The notes: a model not told the origin generated them from the sequence alone. Positions 32,777-45,625 are shown, counted from the first letter of the stretch. The stretch: DNA of 64,000 nucleotides from Caprella mutica (GCA_947561585.1 CANNZV010000121.1:248001-312000), one strand, 5' to 3'. Numbers and translations: made by a program.

Positions 32777-33612
32777 CTCAAATTCAATCTGGAATCAGTT
32801 GTGCATAAATTGTTTTGGTTTTCTTGGTAAATGTTCCCCCATATCTAAGGTAACTCTGTTTATTTTCTTAACGGTTAGCGTCGCTGGGGGAAAACACAAG
32901 GTAGCGACACAAAAAGTCAATTGGAGGCAAAGTTTTAGGGTCAGAGGGAGGCAAGTTTAGATGAAATAGAGCAGTTCACTTTGCCGCCACAGGGACAAGT
33001 TAAAATTGGAAATATCTCTAACGAGTCTCTCTATATTTCAGCCGCAATGAAATTTATTCCTCTATGGAGGTCTCCATACTGTAATTTAGAAAACTTTTTA
33101 CCCAAACTTTGCAGATCTAAATTGATTTATAAATTTCAAAACTTTGTTTGCGGAAGAATAACTTGGCATTTGTAAAAAAAATATTTGCATAACTGTTTCG
33201 ATAAATTTATTGAAGGATGTTTTCCATTCAAATTAATAATGAATAAACCTGTTACAATGTTCCGACATTGTCGAGATGTAGATTAATTTATTTTATCATG
33301 GCGAATTGCTAAATGAATTACTGGAATATAAAATGAATAGAATTGAGTATATTTCACTTCCTGTACAACACCTTTTTCAGCTATATGACATACGAGTAAA
33401 TTTATTTACTATTCATATCATACATTAATATGTCAATTTACATATATTGAAAAATTCAAATAAATCTGATGAACATTTCAATAGATTATCATTAAAAAAC
33501 ACCTGTAAATATGATCATTAAAATAAATTAATTATGCAGGGGTCAGTGATTTCATCCTTTATGTATTACTTCCGCAATATTGCGAAATGTTTTGTTTTGA
33601 TCGACATTCATA
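32777..33612. other. Non-coding spacer
   Basis: A short patch at 32880-33050 is less AT-rich but without motif or splice support. Confidence 0.45.
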
Positions 33613-33809
33613 TATTTATTTGTAATCTTGTTATTCGCATAACTCAAATAGCATTAAAACTAGATTGCCTGAAATTTAGTGGACCGATTGGTCATTATCC
33701 AGGAACTGGGAAATGGTTTTTGGAGCGATTGGGTCAAAGGTGAAGGTCACGAAAATAAAAATCTATTGAAGCGGCGGCGAATGTTTGCGCTCTACCAGTG
33801 CCCGACCAG
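33613..33809 (+). mobile_element. Helentron-like element, copy 3 (internally deleted)
   Basis: Carries CTTGTTATTCGCATAACT, ATTGCCTGAAATTT, a shortened body, then GGCGGCGAATGTTTGCGCTC and a mutated end CCAG instead of CTAG. The hairpin is damaged, so it is an old copy. Confidence 0.65.
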
Positions 33810-34221
33810 TTTACCTTGCATCTGCTGATTGATATTTTTCTACATTTTTCCATATGATGTCTTTTATTTTTATAGACGATTTCCTTACAATTAATAAACC
33901 AAAATAAATCTTCACTACTACTTATTATCTTACCGTAACAGAAGCTGTTGTATTAGTTACCATACAAATAACTTCCAAATCAATTAAAGATTACAATACG
34001 TGATGAGAGTGACTCGCATTCATTTTGTGTTCATTTCTTCATTAGGTTTTGGTGTAAAGGCAATCAGAATTTTAGAGACTGAGAGTAGAGTGGCAAGAAA
34101 AACTCGCACTGACTAATGAGTTGCTGGTGGTTATTGAATGTGAAAATTAATGGCATAGGAGGTATATTAGTGCTTAGTATTAGTGCTTATAAGGTCATAG
34201 TAGTGCTTAGTATTAGTGCTT
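33810..34221. other. AT-rich spacer
   Basis: Only duplicated words TTAGTATTAGTGCTTA near 34170-34215, leading into the next array. Confidence 0.45.
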
Positions 34222-34607
34222 ACTTAGTGGTATATGGTCTACCTAGTGGTTTGTGGGGCTACCTAGTGGTCTATGGCGCTACCTAGTGGTCTGTGGGGCT
34301 ACCTAGTGGTCTTTTGGGCTACCTAGTGGTCTGTGGGGCTACCTAGTGGTCTGTGGGGCTACCTAGTGGTCTTTGGGGCTACCTAGTGGTCTGTGGGGCT
34401 ACCTAGTGGTCTGTGTGGCTACCTAGTGGTCTGTGGGGCTACCTAGTGGTCTGTGGGGCTACCTAGTGGTCTGTGGGGCTACCTAGAGGTCTGTGGGGCT
34501 ACCTAGAGGTCTGTGGGGCTACATAGTGGTCTGTGGGGCTACCTAGTGGTCTGTGGGGCTACCTAGTGGTCTGTGGAGTACCTAGTGGTCTATGGGCTAC
34601 CTAGTGC
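34222..34607. repeat. Minisatellite, 20-bp unit, ~19 copies
   Basis: The unit is CTACCTAGTGGTCTGTGGGG; each copy has one G4 run. Confidence 0.95.
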
Positions 34608-35654
34608 TTATACATTTTTCTCTATAATATTTAAATTCTCTGCTAGTTAAATGGTTCGTACATTTGAAAAGGAATGCAAATAATGAGATAAAAATAAGAC
34701 TGGTGACCCGTTAAAAGAAATGCTTTTAGGTTTTATTTGTTGTGTTGCTATTGGTTTCCAATACGAAGAGTTATTCTCCCCTGAAAAGATCACACTCCAC
34801 TTAACTAACACTAATTTACATTGTGCTGACTTATTGCAAAGCTATAGCTGTAAAGAATAGTTAGAGATAGAATAGAACTTAGTTTAAGGAATAGTTAGAG
34901 ATACGTAGAATAGAACTTAGCTTGAAGAATAATTATAATAAGGAATAGAACTAAGCTCAAAGAATAATTAAATAAATGAATGGATCATTTTGTGGAAAAC
35001 ATTCAACACACAAAATAAACGAAACATCACCTAGTCTACTATTATCCTGCTAATGACTATCCAATAGTTGGCGCTAACTCTTAGCATTGGCTATCATTCT
35101 CATCATAACAGTATAAGAGTTCCACTCTAAGATCTTGAACACTTTAATCTTCTAATTAAAAAACCCTGTGAAAATATCTCCATCAAATAGATATTATTGT
35201 CAGCTAGACTGGCCCTCTAATCTTTTTCCAAATATATTTTTCAGTGCATAGCCCTCCACTAAAGTCTCAGAAAAATGTCCCGAGAGTTGCTCTCTCTTGC
35301 TTAACTGAGTTAACATAATCTTGAATAAATTAATACTAATCACTGTTGGCGGGAACTTTACTCTAAAATATCCAATGAGTGATTACTAGTTTGGTGGTAA
35401 GCGATGAATAAATTTGCTTTTCGTAGCTTTGATACCATTGCATAAATTAGTTACTCTTGTTTGCTTTGGAAGCGGCATTTTGATTGACTTTGGACTCTGA
35501 TTTACTCTTTACTTTGAGTAAATACTAAATTAACTAATATTCAGTGCTGTATGTGCATTTCTTAAATTGCATTTCGACGGACTATTCATTAGATATATCT
35601 GAATGAGATATATTAGGACTTAGCTTTTATAAATATACCAATAGTTATATAGTA
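34608..35654. other. Spacer with a small degenerate tandem repeat
   Basis: At 34850-34975 about three copies of a 35-38-bp unit contain GAATAGTTAGAGATA and GAATAGAACTTAG. Nothing else is recognised. Confidence 0.5.
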
Positions 35655-36840
35655 TACAGGGTGTTCCAGAAAAAAGCGTACCTAACTTTAAATTAGTATA
35701 TTTCAACAACTAATGAAGATACAGTTTTCTTTTAAGTATCATTTTTGTTGAACTTTTCTCCATCTTCAGTTAAATTTTCATCAAATTTTATTCATTATTG
35801 TAAATATTATAACGATTTTATTAATTGGTGATGAAAATGGCTTTGTGCGAAATGTCAGCAAACGGATAATGCGGTAATTTCATGCATAAAAATATCTATC
35901 ACACAACAACCATGCAATAAAACTGATTTATTTCCATGTTTTAACAGCCTTCGAAAACTATTCCTTTTATAAAATGTGTTTACTTACAAAAATGAAGGCA
36001 CAAATTTAATTTTAACAAGGGTCTATCAGGTCACAAGATATGAAAATAAAATCGATTTTGTTCAGTAACTCCTTTGAGGAAAATAGAAATAATTTTGTTT
36101 GGAGAAATGGATTAAATATCTCAAAATTTTCAATCAATAGAATTATTAAACATGACTTACTATGCCACGCGTAAAAATGAAAGTCAGACATTAACTTCTT
36201 GAAACAGATTTTTGACGCCTTAGAAACTTTGTCAACTGGTTCTTTCAAAGACATCTTTGTTATGTGTAAGATATTATCAAGAGGGACGAAGTTGTATTTT
36301 ATATGAAATGAATAAGTAATTAATCAGAGCATTCAGCAATTAGGTCATCCAAAATATCCATCTAATTTTAACTTTGACGACTTTATCACTGTGAAGATTA
36401 AAACCATCACTCTGACTTTCATTTTGTAGGGATGGCCTGAACGACACTTGCTAAAATTTAAACTAGTGCCTTCCTTTTTGTACTTAAGCACATTTCTCCA
36501 TATTGTCAATAATTTGTAAAAGGAATAGTCATTTGAATGCTTTTAAAACTTGGAAATAAAACTATTTTATAAATGGGGGTTGATGTCTAATAAATATATA
36601 TTCGTTATGTTTGAAATTACTTCATTGTCCGTTTGCTGACCGTTCGCGCAAGGCCATTTCACCACCCTTTAATAAAATCGTTATAACTTTCACAACAATG
36701 TATGAAAATCTAACTGTGGATGGAAAAGGGTACAACAAAAATAATGATTCTTATGATTCTTGAAAGAAAACTGTACCTTCACTAGTTGTTGAAATGTACT
36801 AATGTGAATTTGGGTGCACTTTTTTCTGGGACATCCTGTA
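35655..36840. mobile_element. 1.2-kb element with inverted repeats over 200 bp
   Basis: The ends are TACAGGGTGTTCCAGAAAAA on the left and the inverse of TACAGGATGTCCCAGAAAAA on the right, flanked by TA. The arms keep matching for about 220 bp, through TTTCAACAACTA, ACAGTTTTCTTT, TATAACGATTTTATTAA, GGCTTTGTGCG and GTCAGCAAACGGA. The core has only an 80-codon minus-strand frame (36012-36254) without transposase motifs, so it is non-autonomous. A related solo arm lies at 15127-15350. Confidence 0.85.
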
Positions 36841-37683
36841 TATGTATAATCAATATTCGATTTTGGCATCGAGAGGCCGTAGAAAAATAAATATAACCTC
36901 GTGTATTACATTAAAAAATAGTTCATTTATTAATTAATTAATTAATTAATTAATTAACCAGGTTCCAGTTTGTATTTCAATGTATTATCAAATTTGATGA
37001 ATTATTCCTTTTATAATTCTCTAAATATTGATCATTTTTTTCAAAATTCAATTCATTGGTTTAATTTTCAAAATATTTTCATTTTCAAACCATAGTATGT
37101 GACCATTCTCTCATTCTGCTTCATATTAATAACAGAGGTTTTTTATCTTCCTCATTAAGTTAAATCAATAAGTGTTTCTTTTATCCTTTAGCGACGAAAA
37201 ACAAAGATACAATTATTTATCTTGGGGATAGTCAGTCCGTAGACTTTCTCCACTAAATCTGTAGTCCCAACAAACAGTCGGTACGGACTCACGTTCGCTT
37301 GTTTGTTTGTGTGTCTGAAAGTTTGTCCTTGGTATTACTTCCATCAGGAGGAAATTAAACTATTATTATCGGTACATTAAATGACCCCTATCGGTTATAG
37401 TGCGATAAGGAACGGTGCCATCGGTATTTATGTCTTAGAAGATTTATAAATTGCGTTAATGCTTTTCTGAAGACTGTGATGGTTTTCATTGCTGCTCTGG
37501 AATTATTATTATTGCATCTGGAATTTTATTAAAGGAATTCAATTAAAGTAAATGTATCACATTTATGTGAATCAGGGATATACTTTTATTTTATTAAAAT
37601 ATGTTAGTTACATGGTTATCATCATATTTATTTAATTAGTCTTGATGATTTGATATAAAAATAAATATGATAGGATATATATA
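36841..37683. other. AT-rich spacer with TTAA microsatellite
   Basis: A TTAA tetranucleotide run lies near 36923-36956. No gene is evident. Confidence 0.5.
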
Positions 37684-37810
37684 GGGTAAGTTCCCAGTTA
37701 TCGAACAGCTCCACATTTTCGATCATGTAAGAAAAAAAATTAAAATAATGGAAGTTTCATTTTATTTCTCATATGATTGAAAATATGGAACCGTTCGATC
37801 GCTCTGAACC
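37684..37810. mobile_element. Palindromic MITE family P, copy 3
   Basis: Left end GGGTAAGTTCCCAGTTATCG, right end the inverse (GTTCGATCGCTCTGAACCC). About 45 bp of each arm pairs. Confidence 0.75.
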
Positions 37811-38040
37811 CATCCGACAAAATAAATATAGGCAAGATTATTTATTGAATGGGGCGAGAAAGTAAGTGAAATACTCTTAGCAATCTCCGTAGAGTTAAAT
37901 TTATTTCACCCATACTTATTTTAACCCTCCATTTCAACAGTCTCTTTTTCTCAGTTCTCATTTTGTGCTGATTTTTTTTAAAATGAATATTGATTTTATT
38001 TTTAATGTATATTTAGAAATATATACAAAATTATTTACTT

Positions 38041-38092
38041 TTTTCTTATATGTTCGAAAATGTGGAACTGTCCAATAACTCTGAACTAGCCT
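38041..38092. mobile_element. Solo right end of family P
   Basis: TTTTCTTATATGTTCGAAAATG, split here only by mismatches, followed by TGGAACTGTCCAATAACT matches the right arm of the family. No left arm is adjacent; it may be a nested or truncated copy relative to copy 3. Confidence 0.5.
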
Positions 38093-38470
38093 TATTTAAA
38101 TTAAATAAGTTCAATTGAATTCATTAAATCAAATAAATTTTGTTCATTCATCCTAACGCAGTGCATTTTTCTTTATTTCATTCTCTCCGATTTTAGGTGG
38201 AGACAATTCTGAGATTTCAAGATTTGATCTTCCGGAATTAGCTTTTTTTAGTTTACTATAATTTTCCAATTATGGAGTGACTGTCTGTGGGATTTTTAGC
38301 CTCTCTTTTGACAATTAAAAGGCAGGGGAAATGAAGCTCAGTAACTTAGTGTACTGTGAACAAAAAGAGTCTCTCCTAATTACTACTACCATTCCAACTT
38401 GATGACTTCCGTCCCTTTGTTCGGCAGAGACGGGTGACAGACAGAGAAATGTAATGACAGAAAATTGGTA

Positions 38471-38664
38471 GGGTTAGTTACGAATTATCGGTCAGTTACA
38501 CATCTTTGGTCATATCTGAAGAAAATGATAATATGATTATTTTTTTATCGGTGATGCCTGCAGCTAACATGGATACCAATTAAGATAAAATATAAAAAAA
38601 TATTTATAGTTTTTTTTTTATATGACTGAACATGTGGAACTGACCGATAATATGGCACTTAACC
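38471..38664. mobile_element. Palindromic MITE family P, copy 4
   Basis: Begins GGGTTAGTTACGAATTATCG and ends with the inverse arm. The centre has GGTGATGCCTGCAG and CATGGATACCAATTA, linking it to copies 5 and 7. Confidence 0.8.
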
Positions 38665-38744
38665 TGTCGTCAATCGGCGTCTTTCGATCACCGATTCTAA
38701 TTGTTCATGGAAAAGATTATCTATCTATAATGATAAATAATTCG

Positions 38745-38880
38745 ATAACCATTATTTTTTTATCTTAAATTGAAAACACTAATCGTTTTTCGTCTGACAC
38801 TTCCGACAAAAAATTTTGACGATAATGTCCAAAATTATGATATTTTACGATAAAAAACGATAGATAGTCTGATGTTTATT
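38745..38880. repeat. Dispersed inverted-repeat fragment (family V)
   Basis: Contains TTGAAAACACTAATCGTTTT, TCGTC and GACGATAATGTCC. The first words recur in inverse orientation at 42565-42610, and the last near 39985-40000. Confidence 0.5.
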
Positions 38881-39324
38881 CAGAAGTGTTAAATATATAT
38901 TTTAAATGATTTGTATTTCGCGGCCTATCTTTTTACTGCACTAAATGAATAGGCTAAATAGAGACACTCCTTTTCATATTTCGATGTTTTTAGTCGAAAT
39001 AATATGGTATTAGCTATAATACTTAGCTTATATAAACAAAATAATGTTATCTCAAATTAAATATTTTGACATTAAAGACATATAACTTAATCAGTATAAC
39101 CAACTAATGAATATCCACAATTGTAATATTTATTTGATCCATTACACCTTCTAACAGTATTTTAATCTCTTTTAATACAATATAATACAGCATGATGATA
39201 AAATCACTGCATATTGATGAACATCTGCATACAGATGATATTGCAGATGATACAGAACATCTGCAATATACATTATATGATATGCTAACTTATTAACAGA
39301 ATCTAATATTTTCTTTTATTTTTG

Positions 39325-39510
39325 CCTTTCTCGATCATGTAAGGAAAAAGTGTTGAATAATTATTATTCGATTTTATTTTATTTGGTATCCATGATACCT
39401 GTAGGTATCACGGATACCAATTAGAATGTGTACTAAGTAATTGATATTATATCATTTTTCTTACTTGACCGAAGATGTGAAACTGACCGATAACTCATAA
39501 CTTTCCCTAG
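39325..39510. mobile_element. Palindromic MITE family P, copy 5
   Basis: The right arm (TTGACCGAAGATGTGAAACT to ACTTTCCCTA) is intact; the left arm is eroded. The centre is a near-perfect palindrome of GGTATCCATGATACC and GGTATCACGGATACC. Confidence 0.75.
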
Positions 39511-40139
39511 TATGCTACTGGAAAGTGCCAGTTAATTCCTAATGGCTATAAGTTATTACAGGTGTTGGTATTTATTCATCAGACTGCTTACCTGTGTGTA
39601 ACATTCGCCTGCTGCTGACAGGTAACTTCTAATTAGAGTTTGAGTACCTAATTACACCTGAGACTCTTAGGCAGAAAGTTGTTTGTCTTTATGCACATGT
39701 GTTCTCACTTGGTGTTAATAATGCACACAATTTATTTGCAAAAATCAGATTATTTGGAATAAAACATAAACATTTAAAAAAAAACATTAAAATGAAAAAC
39801 ATTAAAATTTAATTAACAAAGTATCAGTATGTCAAAACATACGTTTACTCAGTGGACCAAGTCGGAAAATTAAAAATATCCGATCGGAGATTGAAATCGA
39901 TGGTAAAATTATAATTTAATCGTAATTTAACATAATTTGGTAACATTTATAGTTCATCGTCCTTCATCGGACATTTTTGACGATAATGTCAAATTTTTAT
40001 ATTTCACAATAAAAGTACGATCATTGACAGCAATTGATAATAAAAGACAGTCTGCCTACAATAAATTTAACAACTGATTATTCACATGTAAATACTGCAC
40101 AAAAAAAGAATATTTTAACTAATAACTAAAATTTCTCTA

Positions 40140-40618
40140 AAAATAATATAACTATATTATATATTATATTATATAACAGTTAACAGGAAATAAATTGGTC
40201 AAGTATCCGTTTCGTAATTAATTATATAAGAAAATATTCACTCAATCTTAACTCTCCGACTTTCTATTAGATTGAATAGAAGAACAAGATATATATTTAA
40301 TATTTAATCATATATTTAATGGTACTTGGGTACTTTTATAGGTATGTTTTTAGGGTAATGGTAATTGGCTAACGGTATAGGTAACCATTTATGATATGTC
40401 TATCAGCTTTGTTACTGTTTTCAATTCTTCAGAAGTATCTTAGTCTTTTTCTTTGCTTAGTCAGCTTAGAAAGTCGGAGTGTAGTTCAAAACTCACCTGT
40501 ACAACTTAAATTACATATAATGAATATACAAAACCAAATTTGAAATAGACGCAGTTTTATAACCAGTAACTTTAGATCCAATGAATAGAGTATTTTAAAT
40601 GTTAGAGTGGGACGATCT
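40140..40618 (-). mobile_element. TTAA-flanked family U, copy 2
   Basis: The right end (GTTAGAGTGGGACGATCT) is followed by TTAA and matches the inverse of copy 1's start; internal words such as CAGTTTTATAACCAGTAAC agree. The left end is not resolved. Confidence 0.6.
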
Positions 40619-41052
40619 TTAAGGTACATATATAAAATATCTAAATACTACTTATAAGGCTTTTCAATTTAATTAAAGTACTTCAGTTTATCGGATATCT
40701 GAACTACTCATTCTACTTTAGCTACATAATAGGGTATATACTCAATTAATGGCACTTAAGATAAAGCTTCTATTAACTACTTTGTATCTATTGACTGTAA
40801 AATGATATTAATACATGTAAAGTAAACACTTGTAATTTAATATTAAATCATGGATAACATTTGTTGATTATCTTTAGAATAAATTCAGTGTCAAAATTCG
40901 TTATTTATTCCCATGTCTCTGTAGAATTAATCTGATTCAGAAAAATAGTCAATTGTTTTTATATTCTTTACAAGCCTTATTTTATGTAGAAAAAGTAGAA
41001 ATTAATCTAATTAATTATTCGTTTCATTACATCTCGATATATTAATGTGCGT
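40619..41052. other. AT-rich spacer
   Basis: No gene, array or element ends seen. Confidence 0.5.
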
Positions 41053-41185
41053 TGGGTAAGTTCCAAGTTATCGGACAGCTCTACGTTTCCAATCATATGT
41101 GAACAAGTATATAATTTTAATAAACTTTTATATCATCTTAAATGATCGATAATGTGGAACCGTGTGATAACTCCGAAATTACCCT
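41053..41185. mobile_element. Palindromic MITE family P, copy 6
   Basis: GGGTAAGTTCCAAGTTATCG at the left, inverse arm ending AACTCCGAAATTACCCT at the right, about 130 bp in all. Confidence 0.75.
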
Positions 41186-41404
41186 GCGCCTCCTTGTATA
41201 TATGATAACAAATGTGTTTTTTTTTCTACTGAAATGACGGCGTCTCGAATTAATAATAAAACCTCTGACAAGTTAATTATTTTTCTACAAAAAGACTTAA
41301 TCATGGGGGATGTCCGGTGAATTGATTATCCTCCTGTCTAGTAATTAATTAAACTGTCGATGTTAAGCTAAGGAGAAGATAATGAAACAATCAGCCGTCT
41401 GGGG

Positions 41405-42555
41405 AGTGAGAGTAACTCACGGGAAGAGTAACTCACGGTAAGAGTGAGAGTAACTCACGGGAAGAGTAACTCACGGGAAGAGTAACTCACGGGAAAAGTA
41501 ACTCACGGGAAGAGTAACTCACGGTAAGAGTGAGAGTAACTCACGGTAAGAGTGAGAGTAACTCACGGGAAGAGTGAGAGTAACTCACGGGAAGAGTAAT
41601 TCACGGTAAGAGTGAGAGTAACTCACGGTAAGAGTGAGAGTAACTCACGGTAAGAGTGAGAGTAACTCACGGTTAGAGTGAGAGTAACTCACGGTAAGAG
41701 TGAGAGTAACTCACGGTAAGAGTGAGAGTAACTCACGGGAAGAGTGAGAGTAACTCACGGGAAGAGTGAGAGTAACTCACGGGAAGAGTGAGAGTAACTC
41801 ACGGGAAGAGTAATTCACGGTAAGAGTGAGAGTAACTCACGGTAAGAGTGAGAGTAACTCACGGTTAGAGTGAGAGTAACTCACGGTAAGAGTGAGAGTA
41901 ACTCACGGGAAGAGTGAGAGTAACTCACGGTAAGAGTGAGAGTAACTCACGGGAAGAGTAATTCACGGTAAGAGTGAGAGTAACTCACGGTAAGAGTGAG
42001 AGTAACTCACGGTTAGAGTGAGAGTAACTCACGGTAAGAGTGAGAGTAACTCACGGTAAGAGTGAGAGTAACTCACGGTAAGAGTGAGAGTAACTCACGG
42101 GAAGAGTGAGAGTAACTCACGGGAAGAGTAATTCACGGTAAGAGTGAGAGTAACTCACGGTAAGAGTGAGAGTAACTCACGGTAAGAGTGAGAGTAACTC
42201 ACGGTAAGAGTGAGAGTGAGTAACTCACGGTAAGAGTGAGAGTAACTCACGGTTAGAGTGAGAGTGAGTAACTCACGGTAAGAGTGAGAGTAACTCACGG
42301 TTAGAGTGAGAGTAACTCATGGTAAGAGTGAGAGTAACTCACGGTTAGAGTGAGTAACTCACGGTAAGAGTGAGAGTGAGTAACTCACGGTAAGAGTGAG
42401 AGTGAGTAACTCACGGTAAGAGTGAGAGTGAGTAACTCACGGTAAGAGTGAGAGTGAGTAACTCACGGTAAGAGTGAGAGTGAGTAACTCACTGTAAGAG
42501 TGAGAGTGAGTAACTCACTGTAAGAGTGAGAGTGAGTAACTCACTGTAAGAGTAA
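41405..42555. repeat. Minisatellite with 16/22/26-bp units, ~52 copies
   Basis: The main 22-bp unit contains AGTAACTCACGGTAAGAGTG. Shorter 16-bp units (AGTAACTCACGGGAAG) occur at the left, and 26-bp units with an extra AGTG fill the right end. Most units hold GGTAAG, another 5'-splice-site-like word on the plus strand. Blocks near 41580-41700, 41810-41900 and 41950-42040 repeat the same variant order. Confidence 0.95.
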
Positions 42556-42564
42556 GATTACTGT

Positions 42565-42640
42565 CCGACGAAAAACGATAAGTGTTTTCAATTTAGGATA
42601 AAATTAAACTTTTATCGTATTATTTATCACTATTAGTGTG
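42565..42640. repeat. Dispersed fragment, family V inverse copy
   Basis: GACGAAAAACGATAAGTGTT and TTCAATTTAGGATAAA are the inverse complement of words at 38755-38800. It abuts the right end of the minisatellite. Confidence 0.5.
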
Positions 42641-43190
42641 AGTAATTTTTTTATTCAAATAAATTTTCTATCCTATCTGTTTGTTTGCCTTTAGTTTATT
42701 TTCCCCAGAAAGTACCAGAATATCTCTGTATTTTCCCCACTATTTTACATTATATATTTTCCACACTGTGCTCGGTATACTAAATATGGGTTATAAAACT
42801 ATAAAAAATGATGTAAAGGTTGTTGTTCTGATAAATTTAATATCTATTCAACCTTAAGGAAAGTAAAACAATAAATAACTACAGTGGAATTAAAAATATA
42901 TATTTTTGTTAATTTGATAAAAAAAATACAAAATCTTTAGTAAAAAATTCTTTTACAATACAGATATGAATATATATATTTTATTTATTCTCTCACAAGG
43001 TGAATTTACTCCTTGGTTGCACTAGTGTTTTGTGGATTGCTATAAATAAATAGATAAATAAATAAATAAATAGATAAATAACTTGTTAGTCGACCACTAA
43101 TTAATATTTCTCTCTTTTTTACAGGTGAGCCATGAGTAATGAGTAAAACTGTGAGTAAAAATAGTGAGTAGAAATATCAAAAATTATTTT
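42641..43190. other. AT-rich spacer
   Basis: An ATAA/ATAG microsatellite lies near 43045-43082. No gene evident. Confidence 0.5.
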
Positions 43191-43401
43191 GGTTAAGTTA
43201 CGAATTATCAGTCAGTTCCACATCTTCGGTCATAAAGAAAAACCTTTCTAATAATTATTTTACTTAAATTTTAATTGGTATAATGATATCCGCAGGTATC
43301 ATAGATACCATACGTATAAAATATAAGTAATTATTATTATATAGTTTTTTTCTTATATGACCGAAGATGCGAGACTGACCGATAATTCGTAACTTATCCT
43401 A
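43191..43401. mobile_element. Palindromic MITE family P, copy 7
   Basis: GGTTAAGTTACGAATTATCA at the left and the inverse at the right; the ~50-bp arms are well kept. The centre has GGTATAATGATATCC and GGTATCATAGATACC, so nearly the whole element folds on itself. Confidence 0.85.
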
Positions 43402-45537
43402 TAATAATTTAAACAAAACATGCTGTTTTTCTAGCTTAAGAATCACTTTTTCAAAATTCATATTTCAATGTTAGATAATTTCTCTTCAAACAAAATTAAT
43501 TTTAAGGCCCCAATTTATTCGCATATCCAAACTGTTGAACTTCAATCGGCAGCAGTGATTTGAATGGAGTTTCCATCGGTAGTGAAGAGGTAGGAGATTA
43601 GTGAGTGCACTGGCCCTTTTACAGGGAATAATTGGTTAAGTATCCAACTCCATTTAAAGGGATTAGTTATTATTGTGTGAGGACCCTTTGTAGTATCTCT
43701 ACACTATTTGTTATATGCATTTAATAAGTTTATTCGTAGAATTCTTTATGAAGGTATTGCTTATATTGTGTTTGTATGTTTTAAATTGTATTTTTTTATC
43801 TTCAATTTCTCATTTTAATGTTTTTGTTTTATCTATGCGTGTAAAAAGTGTTTTAATATTGTGGTAATGAAATATAAATTTTTGGCTTGTCGCTTGTTCC
43901 ATATGTCGCATCCACCTGGAAATAGAAATAACTCGGTAAGACTCGACTGTGATTTATTTTGTATTTAGTGTTTCCTATGTAAATAAAATGATATATATTT
44001 TCGTTATATTGAAATATATGGTGCATCTATGGTATAATGTATTAAATATTATTATTATTATTGTTGGGGATTATTTCAACTATAAATTCATCAGTACTCC
44101 ACCGATTCACTTTATATTAATTTTAAATGGAAGATCATAGCTTCCTAGATCATTTCATAGAGAATTTGAATTACTTTCTTTAAAAAATAATTTCTAGTGC
44201 TATAGTTGTTAAATAGCTTCAATTTACCTCAGTGGTTCCAATCATTATTATATAATCAATTTTAATAATTCTTCTATTGTGATCATACTTCTAATTTTCC
44301 ACTTGTATAAGTACCTATTTCTCCAATAGTACCAGACAATCCATATACTCGCCAAACTAATCCAGTAATATGTGTCGAGATTTCGCTTACTCAGCAAAAT
44401 CAAAGTTCTTCCCCTTTTCTATTCATTACTCATCAGTGACATTCATTTGTAGTCCCGTGCCACGTTGTGGACATTCATTAATTATTCAGAGTGTTTCCCG
44501 AAATTAATCTCGGTGTTAAAAATTGTCCTCATAGTGGATGTCACTCCGCCTAACCTGGCCAAAAATTCAGCTCTTTTTCTCCATCAGCTTGTTTTGGCGA
44601 ACTGATGTCCTGAAATTAAACCGAAAAACAGTTTATCATCTGCTAAGTCGAGCATGTGATGATGCGAAAAAGCTACTCTGTTGTTTTGGCCTCAAGGGCA
44701 AAAATTATTTTCATATTAGACTGTTTAGGAAATGTTTCATCTTTTCAATTTATTGATTGCAAAAATTAATTTTCCATAGTTATGTTTAATAAAAATCATA
44801 TGGAATATAATTTAAATTCAAATACTAACTTCTGATTTTTTCAAATCAATTTTAAAAGAAAAAATTCCGTTTCTTGACTAACAGTTTTGGTATTAATTAA
44901 TTGGTCAATATATTCCAAAATCATGTGTCACGTTTCTTGACATCATTTGCTAACTGGCTGAACGCATGGAGTAGCTTTTCTTCATTCATGAGCATTGTCT
45001 CCGACTGGTGGTAGGTGTCTTGTTCATTGAGCCATTTTCATTTCTGACTGCTTCTTCCAGTCCCTTGAATATATTTTCTTTTGACGTCGACGATATGGCC
45101 TTTGGCTCCAAAGCTTACGTGATTCATCTTATTAATTAATTAATCTTATAGTACCTTATTAATGATCTCATTCTATTATTTTTCCATTCCATTGTCTACA
45201 GTATCCTATCTACCAATAGACAGTCAGAAGTTAAAACTCTCCAACACTTGACTTCGTTGTAAAAACTCTGCTATAATCGCCTGTTCATCCCTTCCTCTTT
45301 TTCATGTTTATGCTAATAGACTCCAATGGTATTCCCTATCACCTCTGCAGATTTGTTGTTACGTTGTTGTTGTTGTTGTTATTGTTGATATTTCTGTTTT
45401 AAATAGAGAAGGAATAAGGTCTTTATTTTGCAGCAGTTAATTTTTTTTAATATTGCAATGTGATATTCATATACAGATCTTTAATACATTTTTCATTATT
45501 TAATATGCAATTCTTAGTGAAAATGCTAAATTTTTAG
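43402..45537. other. AT-rich non-coding DNA
   Basis: A GTT microsatellite lies at 45363-45387. Short plus-strand frames near 43949 and 44538 have no motif or splice support. The stretch near 45040-45120 faintly resembles 600-665. Confidence 0.5.
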
Positions 45538-45625
45538 CAATGCATGCAGAGAACACTCTGCACGGCAATGCACACAGAATACACTCTGCATTGCAATGCA
45601 TATAGGATACACTCTGCAGGCCAAT
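45538..45625. repeat. 28-bp tandem repeat, 3 copies
   Basis: Units contain GCAATGCA and ACACTCTGCA at matching positions; the middle differs. Confidence 0.85.

Noticed and set aside
32424..32960. 178-codon frame with MISTYAATK repeats as a surface protein
   Set aside because: The repeat is 27 bp by array structure and the same array has 23-bp units that break the frame.
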